Positions 41,955-50,672 of a DNA stretch of 64,000 nucleotides are shown here, piece after piece. The number at the start of each line of letters is the position of its first letter. The first letter of the stretch is position 1. The notes under the pieces were generated by a model that was not told where the DNA came from, did no database searches, and saw nothing but the letters and a program-made list of their open reading frames with translations. Source of the DNA: Methylobacterium sp. Leaf112 (GTDB lineage Bacteria > Pseudomonadota > Alphaproteobacteria > Rhizobiales > Beijerinckiaceae); assembly GCF_001423295.1 (NCBI RefSeq), contig NZ_LMNG01000002.1:1-64000 (forward strand), read 5' to 3'. The translations under genes and the position numbers were made by a program.

Positions 41955-43346
41955 ATGAGTGGACCCGGTCTGAGCGTGAGCGCTTCTGCGGCACGCAATC
42001 TCGCCACCGCGACCGTCACCTCGGTCCAGAACGCGGCCAACACTCCGCGCTGGTTCCATCGCCTGCTGCCCTTCGTCGATGTCGCCGGCGGCGTCTACCG
42101 GGTCAACCGCCGCGCCGTGGTGCTGGCGAAGCCCGGTCGGATCGAGCTGTCCAACGACGACGGTGCCCGCCTGGTGCGCCCGGCCTCCCTGCGCCGCATC
42201 CCCCTGTTCAGCCGGCTCGGCGACGCCGAGCTCTCGGCCCTGGCCTCCCGGTTCACGGCCTCCCAGCACAAGGCCGGCGACGTCATCGCCGAGGAAGGCT
42301 CGTCGGACCGCAGCCTGACCGTGGTGGCCGAGGGCACCGTCGAACTCACCCTGTCGGGACCGTTCAAGGGGCGCCTGCGCCAGGGGCTGGCCACCGGTGG
42401 CGACTATTTCGGTGACGGCGACCTCGTCGGCGAGAACACGCCCGCGCCGGCCGTGAAGGCGCTCTCGGCGGTGACGCTCCTGACCCTCGACCGGGCCGCC
42501 ATCGAGGACGAGGGCATCCGCTCGCGCATCACCCAGTACGTGGAGGAGCGCGACCGCCTCAAGGGGCACACCAACTCCCACGGAGAGCAGGGCATCGAGC
42601 TGCTCGCCGTCCATACCGGCGAGCCGCGCCTGCCCACCACCTTCGTGGATTACGAGATCGACCCGCGCGAGTACCACCTCTCCACGATCCAGACGATCCT
42701 CCACACCCACACCCGCGTCACCGACCTCTACTCCAACGAGATCGACCAGCTGCGCGAGCAGATCCGCCTCACGGTCGACGCCGTGAAGGAGCGCGAGGAG
42801 TGGGAACTCTTCAACAATTCCGAGTTCGGCCTGCTGCACGAAGTCAGCCAGCGCCAGCGCATCCCGACCCGCGGCGGCCCGCCCACCCCGGACGACCTCG
42901 ACGAGTTGCTGACCCTGGTCTGGAAGAAGCCCGCCTTCTTCGTGGCCCATCCCCGCGCCATCGCGGCCTTCGGCCGGGAAGCCACCCGGCGCGGCGTGCC
43001 CCCGGTGGTGATCCACCTGTTCGGCTCGCCCTTCCTCACCTGGCGCGGCGTGCCGATCGTGCCGAGCGACAAGCTGCCCATCGACCGCGATCCGGTGACC
43101 GGCGCCCAGACCACCTCGATCCTGCTCCTGCGCGTCGGCGAGCACGAACAGGGCGTCGTCGGCCTGCAGAAGTCCGGGGTCACCGGCGAGATCGAGACCG
43201 GCCTGTCGGTGCGCTACATGGGCACCAACGACCACTCCATCGCTTCGCACCTCGTGACCCGCTACTTCTCGGCCGCCGTCTTGGTCGAGGATGCCATCGC
43301 GCGTCTCGATAACGTGCTCCTGGGCAACTACCATGACTACGCCTGA
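41955..43346 (+). CDS. Encapsulin shell protein, Family 2 with cyclic-nucleotide-binding domain (2B type)
   Basis: A 463-residue HK97-fold nanocompartment shell protein of the SrpI-like Family 2. The start with GGAG upstream gives MSGPGLSVSASAARNLATATVTS; the in-frame ATG 33 bases earlier has no site. The N-arm is residues 1-50. A cyclic-nucleotide-binding domain is inserted at about 82-195 (RRIPLFSRLGDAELSALASRF, then VAEGTVELTL and GDYFGDGDLVGEN); this insertion defines the 2B subgroup. The shell body follows (LPTTFVDYEIDPREYHLSTIQTILHTHTRVTDLYSNEIDQLREQIRLTV, AHPRAIAAFGREATRRG, and LDNVLLGNYHDYA). The phosphate-binding cassette has Ala-Val where a cNMP-contacting Arg is expected, so ligand binding is doubtful. 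The next gene, a cysteine desulfurase, overlaps its 3' end by 14 bases and is the likely cargo. Confidence 0.93.
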   Translation: MSGPGLSVSASAARNLATATVTSVQNAANTPRWFHRLLPFVDVAGGVYRVNRRAVVLAKPGRIELSNDDGARLVRPASLRRIPLFSRLGDAELSALASRFTASQHKAGDVIAEEGSSDRSLTVVAEGTVELTLSGPFKGRLRQGLATGGDYFGDGDLVGENTPAPAVKALSAVTLLTLDRAAIEDEGIRSRITQYVEERDRLKGHTNSHGEQGIELLAVHTGEPRLPTTFVDYEIDPREYHLSTIQTILHTHTRVTDLYSNEIDQLREQIRLTVDAVKEREEWELFNNSEFGLLHEVSQRQRIPTRGGPPTPDDLDELLTLVWKKPAFFVAHPRAIAAFGREATRRGVPPVVIHLFGSPFLTWRGVPIVPSDKLPIDRDPVTGAQTTSILLLRVGEHEQGVVGLQKSGVTGEIETGLSVRYMGTNDHSIASHLVTRYFSAAVLVEDAIARLDNVLLGNYHDYA

Positions 43347-45357
43347 CGCGCCGTCCGCCCGTCTTCCCACGGGCAGTCTCCCCACGGGCGTGTTCGGCGA
43401 TGCGGCGCATTCGGATCTCGTCGGGCGCCTCGCCCGCGAGATCTACGGTCAGGGGCAGGCCGCAAGCGTGCCCCTGACTCCGAACCTGCCGCAGACCCCG
43501 CAAGCCCCGCAGGCTCTGGAGAATCTTCCCCAGGGCTTCGGCCACCCCCAGGCCCCGAAGGCGGATCTGGGCACGCCCTCGATCCCGTCCGGCTCGGGTC
43601 CGTCGGGCCTGCAGCCCGATGTCTCGACGCTGGGGGCGCGCGCGTTCGGCACGCCACCGGTCGGCCTGCCGGGCCTGTCCGGGCCGGGTTTCGCCCAGCC
43701 GTCGGCATTTCCGTCGGTCCACCCCGAGGCGCAGGGCCCGGGGCGGGCCTTGCCGGAGTTCTTCGTGCCGAGCGTGCCCGAGGTGGCCGCCACCTTGCCC
43801 GGTGGCGTCGACCTCCACCGCACCGTCGCCAAGGACCATCCGCGCGCCAACGGCTTCGCCCACGGCCTCGCCCCGTCCCTGGTTCCGGCAGCGCCCGGCA
43901 GCCACGGCAAGGACGAGGCCCAGGAGACGTTCTCGCGCACTGGCCGGCTCTCGCCGGAGCCGGCCGGCCGGGAGTCGCCCCATAAGGTCGAGATCGGCGA
44001 CGAGCCGTTCTCGCAGGGCGAGTACTACTTCCTCGCCGACCGCAGCCGGCCGGGCAGCGCGTCGCCGCGAGTGCAGCCGGGTCGTGGGCAGGGTCACGGG
44101 CATGCGCCGCATGTCTCGACCCAAGGGGCGAGCCCCGTCGCCGCGCCGTTCGACGTGGAGCGCGTCCGCAAGGACTTCCCGGCGCTGCACCAGAGCATCA
44201 ACGGCCATCCCCTGATCTGGCTCGACAACGCGGCCACCACGCACAAGCCGCAGAGCGTCATCGACGCCACGTCGGAGTTCTACGCCCGCCACAACTCCAA
44301 CATCCACCGGGCCGCCCACACCCTGGCGGCCCGCTCCACGGATCTGTTCGAAGGGGGCCGCGAGAAGGTGCGGCGCTTCCTCAATGCGCCCTCCAAGGAC
44401 GACATCGTCTTCCTGCGCGGCACCACGGAGGCGATCAACCTCGTGGCCAATTCCTACGGCCGCGCCAATGTCGGTCCGGGTGACGAGATCATCGTCTCCC
44501 AGATCGAGCACCATGCCAACATCGTGCCCTGGCAACTCCTGACCCAGGCCACCGGCGCCACCCTGCGGGTGATACCGGTCAACGACCGCGGCGAGATCAT
44601 CTTCGAGCAGTTCGCCGCCCTGCTGTCGGGCCGCACCAAGATCGTGTCGGTGACCCACGTCGCCAACGCGCTCGGGACCATCAACCCGGTGGCGGAGATC
44701 ATCGCGCTCTCCCACGCCTACGGGGTACCGGTGCTGGTCGACGCGGCCCAATCCTCGCCGCACATCCCCCTCGACGTGCAGGCGCTGGATGCGGACTTCC
44801 TCGTGTTCTCCGGCCACAAGGTGTTCGGCCCAACGGGCATCGGCGCCCTCTACGGCAAGAAGCACCTGCTCGAGGCGATGCCCCCGTGGCAGGGCGGCGG
44901 CCACATGATCGAAGACGTCACCTTCGCGCGGACCGTCTACAAGGGCGCGCCCGAAAAGTTCGAGGCGGGCACGCCCGACATCGCCGGGGCCGTGGGTCTC
45001 GGCGCGGCGCTGGACTACCTCGAAAGCGTCGGACTGCCGGGCATCGCCGCCTACGAGCACGACCTGCTCGAGTACGCCCAAGCGGGCATCGCCGAGGTGA
45101 AGGGCCTGCGCCTCATCGGTACGGCCCGGCAGAAAGCCAGCGTCATGTCCTTCGTCGTCGACGGGCACGAGAACGAGGCTGTGGCCCACCACCTCGACGC
45201 ACGCGGCATCGCCGTGCGGTCGGGGCATCACTGCGCCCTGCCGGCCCTGCGCCGGTTCGGCGTCGATCAGTCGGTGCGCGCGTCGCTCGCCTTCTACAAC
45301 ACCCGCCACGACGTCGACGTGTTCCTGAAGGCGCTGCACTCCCTGCCGCGCCGCTAG
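43333..45357 (+). CDS. Cysteine desulfurase with long disordered encapsulin-targeting N-terminus
   Basis: A 674-residue protein. Residues 1-272 are Pro/Gly/Ala-rich, low in hydrophobics and without domains (for example RLPTGSLPTGVFG, LPQTPQAPQALENLPQGFG, ALPEFFVPSVPEVAA), as in the encapsulin-loading extensions of Family 2 cargo. From F273 it is a SufS-type, PLP-dependent cysteine desulfurase: LIWLDNAATTHKPQ, SQIEHHANIVPW, SGHKVFGPTGIG with PLP lysine K496, and RSGHHCALP with catalytic Cys634. It should convert cysteine to alanine with persulfide sulfur. The start overlaps the shell gene by 14 bases. No SufE or scaffold gene is next to it, so sulfur may be stored or released rather than passed on to Fe-S assembly. 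Confidence 0.93.
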   Translation: MTTPDAPSARLPTGSLPTGVFGDAAHSDLVGRLAREIYGQGQAASVPLTPNLPQTPQAPQALENLPQGFGHPQAPKADLGTPSIPSGSGPSGLQPDVSTLGARAFGTPPVGLPGLSGPGFAQPSAFPSVHPEAQGPGRALPEFFVPSVPEVAATLPGGVDLHRTVAKDHPRANGFAHGLAPSLVPAAPGSHGKDEAQETFSRTGRLSPEPAGRESPHKVEIGDEPFSQGEYYFLADRSRPGSASPRVQPGRGQGHGHAPHVSTQGASPVAAPFDVERVRKDFPALHQSINGHPLIWLDNAATTHKPQSVIDATSEFYARHNSNIHRAAHTLAARSTDLFEGGREKVRRFLNAPSKDDIVFLRGTTEAINLVANSYGRANVGPGDEIIVSQIEHHANIVPWQLLTQATGATLRVIPVNDRGEIIFEQFAALLSGRTKIVSVTHVANALGTINPVAEIIALSHAYGVPVLVDAAQSSPHIPLDVQALDADFLVFSGHKVFGPTGIGALYGKKHLLEAMPPWQGGGHMIEDVTFARTVYKGAPEKFEAGTPDIAGAVGLGAALDYLESVGLPGIAAYEHDLLEYAQAGIAEVKGLRLIGTARQKASVMSFVVDGHENEAVAHHLDARGIAVRSGHHCALPALRRFGVDQSVRASLAFYNTRHDVDVFLKALHSLPRR

Positions 45358-45411
45358 ACTCCCCAACCGGCGGCGGCCCACGGGCCGCCGCGATGAACGA
45401 GCGAGCCTCCC

Positions 45412-46404
45412 ATGCGTCACCTCAAAGCCGTTCCGCGCCGCACGCTTCTCGCCATGGCCTGCGGCGCCCTCGCGCTCCTGGCGGCCCCGTGCCTGGCGCT
45501 GGCGGCCGAGGTGAAGGAGGTCCGCCTCGACTGGGCGACCTACAATCCGGTGAGCCTCGTCCTGAAAGAGAAGGGCTTCCTCGAGGAAGCCTTGAAGCAG
45601 AAGGGCATCGGAGTGCGCTGGGTGCAGTCGCTCGGCTCCAACAAGGCGCTGGAATTCCTCAATGGCGGCGCCATCGATTTCGGCTCCTCGGCCGGGGCCG
45701 CCGCCCTGCTCGCGCGGATCAACGGCAACCCGGTGAAGGCGATCTACGCTTTCTCGCAGCCCGAATGGACCGCCCTCGTCACCCGAAAGGACAGCGGCAT
45801 CGCCAAACCCGCCGACCTCAAGGGCAAGCGCATCGCGGTCACCCGCGGCACCGATCCGCACATCTTCCTCATCCGCGCCCTCCAGGGCGCCGGCCTCACG
45901 GAGAAAGACGCCAAGCTCGTCCTGCTGCAGCATGCCGACGGACGTACCGCCCTGGAGCGCGGCGACGTCGATGCCTGGGCCGGCCTCGACCCGATGATGG
46001 CGGCGGCCGAGATCGAGGGCGGCAGCGTACTGTTCTTCCGCGATGCTTCGGCCAACACCTGGGGCGTCCTCGACGTGCGCGAGGATTTCGCGAAGGATCA
46101 TCCCGACCTCGTGGCCACGGTGATCGCCGCCTACGAGCGCGCCCGCACCTACGCGCTGGCCAATCCGGCCGCCGTGCAGGCAGCGCTGATCGCGGCGACC
46201 AAGCTGCCCGAGGCCGTCATCGCCCGGCAACTGACCCGCACCGATCTGAGCCAGCCCGCGATCGGACCGGTCCAGGCGGCGAGCATCCGCGCCGCCGGCC
46301 TCGCCCTGCAGCAGGCGGGCGTCATCCCGGCCGAAACGGATGTGGCTGCGGCCGTCGACGGCCTCATCGACACTCGCTTCTCGCCCGCAACGGCCCAGCG
46401 CTGA
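45412..46404 (+). CDS. ssuA: Aliphatic sulfonate ABC transporter substrate-binding protein
   Basis: A 330-residue periplasmic binding protein with signal peptide MRHLKAVPRRTLLAMACGALALLAAPCLALA. The mature part has SsuA-family features: VRLDWATYNPVSLVLKEKGFLEE, VQSLGSNKALEFLNGGAIDFGSSAGAAALL and KGKRIAVTRGTDPHIFLIRALQGAGL. In E. coli, SsuA binds alkanesulfonates. It lies 54 bases after the cysteine desulfurase gene and is probably cotranscribed, bringing organosulfur substrate to the locus. No ssuD/ssuE monooxygenase or reductase is present here, so desulfonation would need enzymes elsewhere. Confidence 0.85.
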   Translation: MRHLKAVPRRTLLAMACGALALLAAPCLALAAEVKEVRLDWATYNPVSLVLKEKGFLEEALKQKGIGVRWVQSLGSNKALEFLNGGAIDFGSSAGAAALLARINGNPVKAIYAFSQPEWTALVTRKDSGIAKPADLKGKRIAVTRGTDPHIFLIRALQGAGLTEKDAKLVLLQHADGRTALERGDVDAWAGLDPMMAAAEIEGGSVLFFRDASANTWGVLDVREDFAKDHPDLVATVIAAYERARTYALANPAAVQAALIAATKLPEAVIARQLTRTDLSQPAIGPVQAASIRAAGLALQQAGVIPAETDVAAAVDGLIDTRFSPATAQR

Positions 46405-46406
46405 GC

Positions 46407-47249
46407 ATGGCTGCGGGGCTGACCGACACGGCGGAGGCGGATGGTCGGGAGGCGCCCGCCTCGGGGCTCCCGCTCCGTGGCGATCGCGTGGGCCGCGCGG
46501 TGCTGGGGTTGCTCCTCCCGCTCGGTCTGGCGATCGGGTGGGAGATCGCCGTCCGGGGCGGCCTGGCGCAGGGGCGCCTCGTTCCGCCGCCGAGCCGGGT
46601 TCTCGCCACCCTGTCGGACCTCGCCGCCTCGGGCGAGCTGTGGCTGCACGTCCAGGCCACCCTCGTGCGCGTCGCCTCCGGCTTCGTCCTCGGGGCAGGC
46701 CTCGGCATCGCCCTCGGCGCGGTGACCGGCACCCTGCCACTGGCGCGCCACCTCCTCGATCCGGCGTTCCAGGCCCTGCGGGCGGTGCCGTCGCTGGCCT
46801 GGGTGCCCCTGTTCATCCTGTGGCTCGGTATCCTGGAGACGCCCAAGGTGGTTCTCATCGGCGTCGGCGTGTTCTTTCCGGTCTATGTCGGCGTATCGGG
46901 GGCCATCGCCTCCGTCGACCGCAAGCTGGTAGAGGTCGGGCGCATCTTCCGGCTGTCGAAACCGGCGCTGGCCCGCCGCATTCTGCTCCCGGCGGTCCTG
47001 CCCGCCACCATCGTCGCGCTCCGCACGGGCCTCGGCCTCGGCTTCCTGTTCGTGGTGGCGGCCGAGCTGATGGGCGCGTCCGAGGGGCTCGGCTACCTCC
47101 TCGTGGACGGCCAGCAATTCGGCAAGCCCGAGCAGATCCTCGCCGCGATCCTGACCTTCGCGCTGCTGGGCAAGGCGGCCGACACGATCCTCGTCGTCCT
47201 GACCCGACCGCTCCTGCGCTGGCAGGACGTGGCGCGCGACATCCTCTAG
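46407..47249 (+). CDS. ssuC: Sulfonate ABC transporter permease
   Basis: A 280-residue inner-membrane permease, two bases after ssuA. About six helices beginning AVLGLLLPLGLAIGWEIAVRG. The loop DRKLVEVGRIFRLSKPALARRILLPAVLPATIVALRTGLGLGFLFVVAAELMGASEGLGYL carries the family's coupling sequence with A/G spacing. LVPPPSRVLATLSDLAASGEL is the usual periplasmic segment of SsuC/TauC. The SsuA-SsuC-SsuB order and tight spacing make the assignment firm within the SsuC/TauC/NrtB group. Confidence 0.85.
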   Translation: MAAGLTDTAEADGREAPASGLPLRGDRVGRAVLGLLLPLGLAIGWEIAVRGGLAQGRLVPPPSRVLATLSDLAASGELWLHVQATLVRVASGFVLGAGLGIALGAVTGTLPLARHLLDPAFQALRAVPSLAWVPLFILWLGILETPKVVLIGVGVFFPVYVGVSGAIASVDRKLVEVGRIFRLSKPALARRILLPAVLPATIVALRTGLGLGFLFVVAAELMGASEGLGYLLVDGQQFGKPEQILAAILTFALLGKAADTILVVLTRPLLRWQDVARDIL

Positions 47250-47257
47250 GGGCGGAT

Positions 47258-47992
47258 GTGCTCACCTTCCGGAACGTCTCCAAGACCTACGCCGACGGGA
47301 CGCGGGCGCTCGCGGGCATTTCCGTCGAGGTGGCGCGTGGCGAAATTCTCGCCCTGGTCGGCGGCTCGGGCTGCGGGAAGACCACGCTCCTGCGCCTCGC
47401 CGCCGGCCTCGATACGGCGAGCGGCGGAACGATCCGCCTCGACGGCGAGGTGCTCGACCGGCCCCATCCCGGCGTCGGACTCGTGTTCCAGGAGCCGCGC
47501 CTGCTGCCCTGGCTCACCATCGCGCAGAATGTCGGCTTCGGCCTCGCCGATCTTTCCGCACCGGAGCGAGTCAGGCGGGTCGCCCATGCCCTCGAGCGGG
47601 TCGGCCTCGCCGAGCACGCGGACCGTTGGCCGCGCGACCTCTCCGGCGGTCAACAGCAGCGGACCGCCATCGCCCGAGCCTTCGTGGCGCAGCCTAAGGT
47701 TCTCCTCCTCGACGAGCCGTTCTCGGCCCTCGACGCGGTGACGCGCCAGGATCTGCACGGCCACCTTCTCGGCCTCTGGGCCGAGACGCGCCCGACCATC
47801 GTCCTCGTCACCCACGATGTCGGGGAGGCCGCCGTGCTGGCCGACCGGGCCGTGGTGCTCCGCCCGAAGCCCGGCCGCATCCACGATATCTTCGCGATCG
47901 CCACGCCCCGGCCGGTCGATCCGGATGCCAACGCGTCCACCACCCGCCAGCTCAGGGCGGCCCTCGGCGCCTCGCTGCGGGCGAGCGGGTGA
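47258..47992 (+). CDS. ssuB: Sulfonate ABC transporter ATP-binding protein
   Basis: A 244-residue ATPase. The GTG at this position, with GGGGCGG upstream, starts VLTFRNVSKTYADG; no ATG is suitable nearby. Walker A GGSGCGKTT, Q-loop FQEPRLLPWLTI, signature LSGGQQQRTAIARAF, Walker B LLLDEPFSALDAVTR and H-loop VTHDVGEA are all intact. The LLPW segment after the Q-loop is typical of SsuB/TauB. The gene ends 10 bases before the convergent Mrp antiporter operon. Confidence 0.87.
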   Translation: MLTFRNVSKTYADGTRALAGISVEVARGEILALVGGSGCGKTTLLRLAAGLDTASGGTIRLDGEVLDRPHPGVGLVFQEPRLLPWLTIAQNVGFGLADLSAPERVRRVAHALERVGLAEHADRWPRDLSGGQQQRTAIARAFVAQPKVLLLDEPFSALDAVTRQDLHGHLLGLWAETRPTIVLVTHDVGEAAVLADRAVVLRPKPGRIHDIFAIATPRPVDPDANASTTRQLRAALGASLRASG

Positions 47993-48002
47993 GGCGCACG
48001 CT

Positions 48003-48344
48003 TTACGGGTCGGGGGGTGCGTCGGCGTTGCCCTCGGCCCGGTCGCGGTAGGTGGCGGCGCGGCCGAGCAGGATTAGGGTGACGGGCGTAGTCACGGTGA
48101 GGAACAGCCCGATCAGGAGATCGCGCAGGACCAAATGCCCCTCTGCTACCGAGAAGTACAGCACGGAGGCCGTGACGATCAGGGCCATGCCGAGGGTCGC
48201 CCCGAGGGTCGGCGCATGCACGCGCTCGTAGAAGGTTCGCAGGCGGATCAGGCCGACGGCGCCGGTGAGCGAGAAGCCGGCCCCGGCGAGCGCCAGGGCG
48301 ACCACGAGCCAGGCGGCCCAGGCGGGCAGGTCGGCGCCGGTCAC
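48003..48344 (-). CDS. mrpG: Mrp/Pha cation:proton antiporter subunit G
   Basis: A 113-residue inner-membrane protein with three transmembrane helices and the MnhG/PhaG-family sequence GAVGLIRLRTFYERVHAPTLGATLG. It is the last gene of the antiporter operon; its ATG overlaps the stop of subunit F. The tail is polar and acidic. Confidence 0.9.
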   Translation of the reverse strand: MTGADLPAWAAWLVVALALAGAGFSLTGAVGLIRLRTFYERVHAPTLGATLGMALIVTASVLYFSVAEGHLVLRDLLIGLFLTVTTPVTLILLGRAATYRDRAEGNADAPPDP

Positions 48345-48625
48345 TGGATCACCTCGCCCTGCATCAGGAACTTCGCCAGTGCCAGGGTGGCGGCAAAGCC
48401 GAGCAAGCCGATGATCAGCGCCGCCTCGAAGTAGAGCCCGCTGCCGGTGCGCAGGCCGTGAACCACGATGGCGAGCATGCCGTTGAGGTAGACCGTGTCG
48501 AGGCCGAGCACGCGATCCTGGGCTCGGGGACCGCGTAGGACGCGCCAGGCGGCGAGCACCATCGCGAGGACCAGCATCGCCTGCGCCAGCCCCAGGCCGT
48601 AGGTGAGGACGAGGGTCGGGCTCAC
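48341..48625 (-). CDS. mrpF: Mrp/Pha antiporter subunit F
   Basis: A 94-residue membrane protein of about three helices; the core is VLRGPRAQDRVLGLDTVYLNGMLAIVV, the conserved MnhF/PhaF stretch. It starts with GTG, overlapping the stop of subunit E as GTGA; no ATG exists in a suitable place. The short length is normal for this subunit. Confidence 0.85.
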   Translation of the reverse strand: MSPTLVLTYGLGLAQAMLVLAMVLAAWRVLRGPRAQDRVLGLDTVYLNGMLAIVVHGLRTGSGLYFEAALIIGLLGFAATLALAKFLMQGEVIQ

Positions 48626-49110
48626 GGAAAGATCTCCATCAATGGGCGCTCGTAGCGATCCTTGACCCTGCGGACCCATTCGTCGCCCTCGACGAAGTCG
48701 AGAACGTGAAGGAGCAGGCGCCCGGTGTTGGAATCGTACTGGATCCACAGGGTGCCGGGCGTCGCCGTGAGGATGATCGCCAGCACCGCGAGGCCGTAGG
48801 GGCTGCGCAGGTCGAGGGGAATCGACACGAAGCCGGTGTGGCGTGTGCCGCGGCGCAGGCCCAGGATCACCTTCGCGACGTCGATGTTGGATCGCACCAC
48901 GTCGCCGAGAACGCGCCCCGCCAGCCCGAGGATCGTGCCCGGCGCACGCACGCGCACGGCCTCGGGCCGCAGGGCCCGCATGACGAAGGGCACGAGCCAT
49001 CCGACGACGACGCTAAGAAATGCCGTCGCGACGGTCAGCGGCGGGTTCAACAGCAGCCACGTCGCGACAAGGGCGAGGGAGAGCAGGGGATAGGGCAGGA
49101 ACCGGTTCAT
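48622..49110 (-). CDS. mrpE: Mrp/Pha antiporter subunit E
   Basis: A 162-residue protein with two or three N-terminal helices (FLPYPLLSLALVATWLLL) and the MnhE/PhaE features VVRSNIDVAKVILGLR and LAIILTATPGTLWIQYDSNTGRLLLHVLD. Its ATG overlaps the subunit D stop by four bases. Subunit E is required for assembly or activity of the complex. Confidence 0.9.
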   Translation of the reverse strand: MNRFLPYPLLSLALVATWLLLNPPLTVATAFLSVVVGWLVPFVMRALRPEAVRVRAPGTILGLAGRVLGDVVRSNIDVAKVILGLRRGTRHTGFVSIPLDLRSPYGLAVLAIILTATPGTLWIQYDSNTGRLLLHVLDFVEGDEWVRRVKDRYERPLMEIFP

Positions 49111-50672
49111 GGCGCGCCCCCGGGGAGGACCGCGCGGACATAGGCGGTGGGGTCGGCGAGCCACGCCACCGTGCGATCGGTGTAGGCGAGCCCGAGCCCG
49201 CCCCAGAGTGTGAGGCCGAGGCAGACGGTCATCAGTCCGGCCAGGGCCGCGAATTCGAGCCGCCCGATCACCGGATCGGGACCGTCGTGCGGCACCCAGA
49301 AGCCCTGGATGCCGAGGCGCACCAGGGGCATCAGGGTCCCGAGGCTGGAGACCGTCAGGACGAGTATGAAGCTCCAGGCCATGGGCGCCATCGCACCGCC
49401 CGCGAGGCCTGTGAACATCGCGAGCTTGCCGATGAAGCCGGCCAGCGGAGGCAACCCGGCGAGCATCAGGGTGCAGAGCAGGAACCCGCCGCCGACGATG
49501 GCCACGGCCGCCGGGATCGCCCGGCCGGTCTCGGTGGCACCGTCGTCGTCGAAGGGATCGTGGTACTCGTCGGCGAACACGGCCAGGGACGCCGCGGCCG
49601 GGTCGCGGCCGCGCTGGAGGATCTCGGCCAGCAGAAACAGCGCCCCCGCCGCCAGGGTCGAGCCGACGAGGTAGAACAGGGCGCCCGACAGGGCGGCCCG
49701 GCTTCCGGTTCCGAGGGCGGCCAGCACCGTGCCGGACGAGATCATCACCGCGTAGGCCGCCGCCCGCGTGAGGTCGCGCGCGGCGAGGATCCCGATGGTG
49801 CCGTACGCGATGGTGGCGAGGCCGCCGGCGAACAGCCAACCCTGGCCGAACCCCGCAGAGGCGCCGGTGCCGAACAGCAGCAGGCTCAGGCGCACGACGA
49901 CGTAGATGCCGACCTTGCTCAGGATCGCCAGGATGGCGGCGGCGGGCGCGCTCGCGGCGGAGTAGGTCGGGGCCAGCCAGAACCCGAGGGGCCAGGCGCT
50001 GCACTTGATCAGGAAGGCGACGCCGAGCACCGCGCAGCCGGCCTCGAACAGCCCGGCCTCGGCCCCAGCCGGCCCCGACAGGCGGCGGGCGAGGTCGGCC
50101 ATGTTGAGGGTCCCCATGGTGCCGTAGATCAGGCTGACGCCGACGAGGAAGAACAGCGACGCGATGAGGTTGACGGCGATGTAGGTGAGCCCGGCCCTGA
50201 TCCGCGTCTCGCCCGAGCCGTGCAGCACGAGGCCGTAGGACGCGGCCAGCATCACCTCGAAGAACACGAACAGGTTGAACAGGTCGCCGGTGAGGAAGGC
50301 GCCGTTCACCCCCATCAGCAGCAGCAGGAACAGGGCGTGGAAGCGCGGCCCCGCCCGGTCCCAGCGGGCGACGGCGAAGACCAGGGCCGCGAGGCCGAGG
50401 ATTCCCGTCAGCACCAGCATCATCGCCGCGAGCCGGTCGGCGACGAGAACGATGCCGTAGGGGGCGGCCCAGTTTCCGAGGCGGTAGACCTGGGGAGCCG
50501 CCAGCGTGCCCCAGGCCAGGATGAGGGCGGTGGCCAGCAGGACCGTGGTCGTCGCGAGGCTGATCGCCGCCTTGAGGCGGCTGCGCCGCTCGTCGAGGAG
50601 CAGCATCAGGCCCGACGCGGCGATGGGCAGCACGATGGGCAGGACGACGAGGTGATCGCTCGGTGCGCTCAT
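49107..50672 (-). CDS. mrpD: Mrp/Pha antiporter subunit D
   Basis: A 521-residue complex-I-like (NuoN/L/M-type) channel subunit with about 14 helices. FFEVMLAASYGLVLHGSG contains the conserved Glu of the proton path; IKCSAWPLGFWLAPTYSAASAPAAAILAILSKVGIYVVVRL has the conserved Lys of helix 8 (SKVG) and the proline-rich entry. It overlaps both neighbours by ATGA. Together with A it forms the ion-translocating core. Confidence 0.92.
   Translation of the reverse strand: MSAPSDHLVVLPIVLPIAASGLMLLLDERRSRLKAAISLATTTVLLATALILAWGTLAAPQVYRLGNWAAPYGIVLVADRLAAMMLVLTGILGLAALVFAVARWDRAGPRFHALFLLLLMGVNGAFLTGDLFNLFVFFEVMLAASYGLVLHGSGETRIRAGLTYIAVNLIASLFFLVGVSLIYGTMGTLNMADLARRLSGPAGAEAGLFEAGCAVLGVAFLIKCSAWPLGFWLAPTYSAASAPAAAILAILSKVGIYVVVRLSLLLFGTGASAGFGQGWLFAGGLATIAYGTIGILAARDLTRAAAYAVMISSGTVLAALGTGSRAALSGALFYLVGSTLAAGALFLLAEILQRGRDPAAASLAVFADEYHDPFDDDGATETGRAIPAAVAIVGGGFLLCTLMLAGLPPLAGFIGKLAMFTGLAGGAMAPMAWSFILVLTVSSLGTLMPLVRLGIQGFWVPHDGPDPVIGRLEFAALAGLMTVCLGLTLWGGLGLAYTDRTVAWLADPTAYVRAVLPGGAP

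Noticed and set aside
43180..46740. 1186-codon minus-strand frame opposite the desulfurase and ssuA
   Set aside because: Antisense shadow: the plus strand encodes an unmistakable cysteine desulfurase and ABC transporter.
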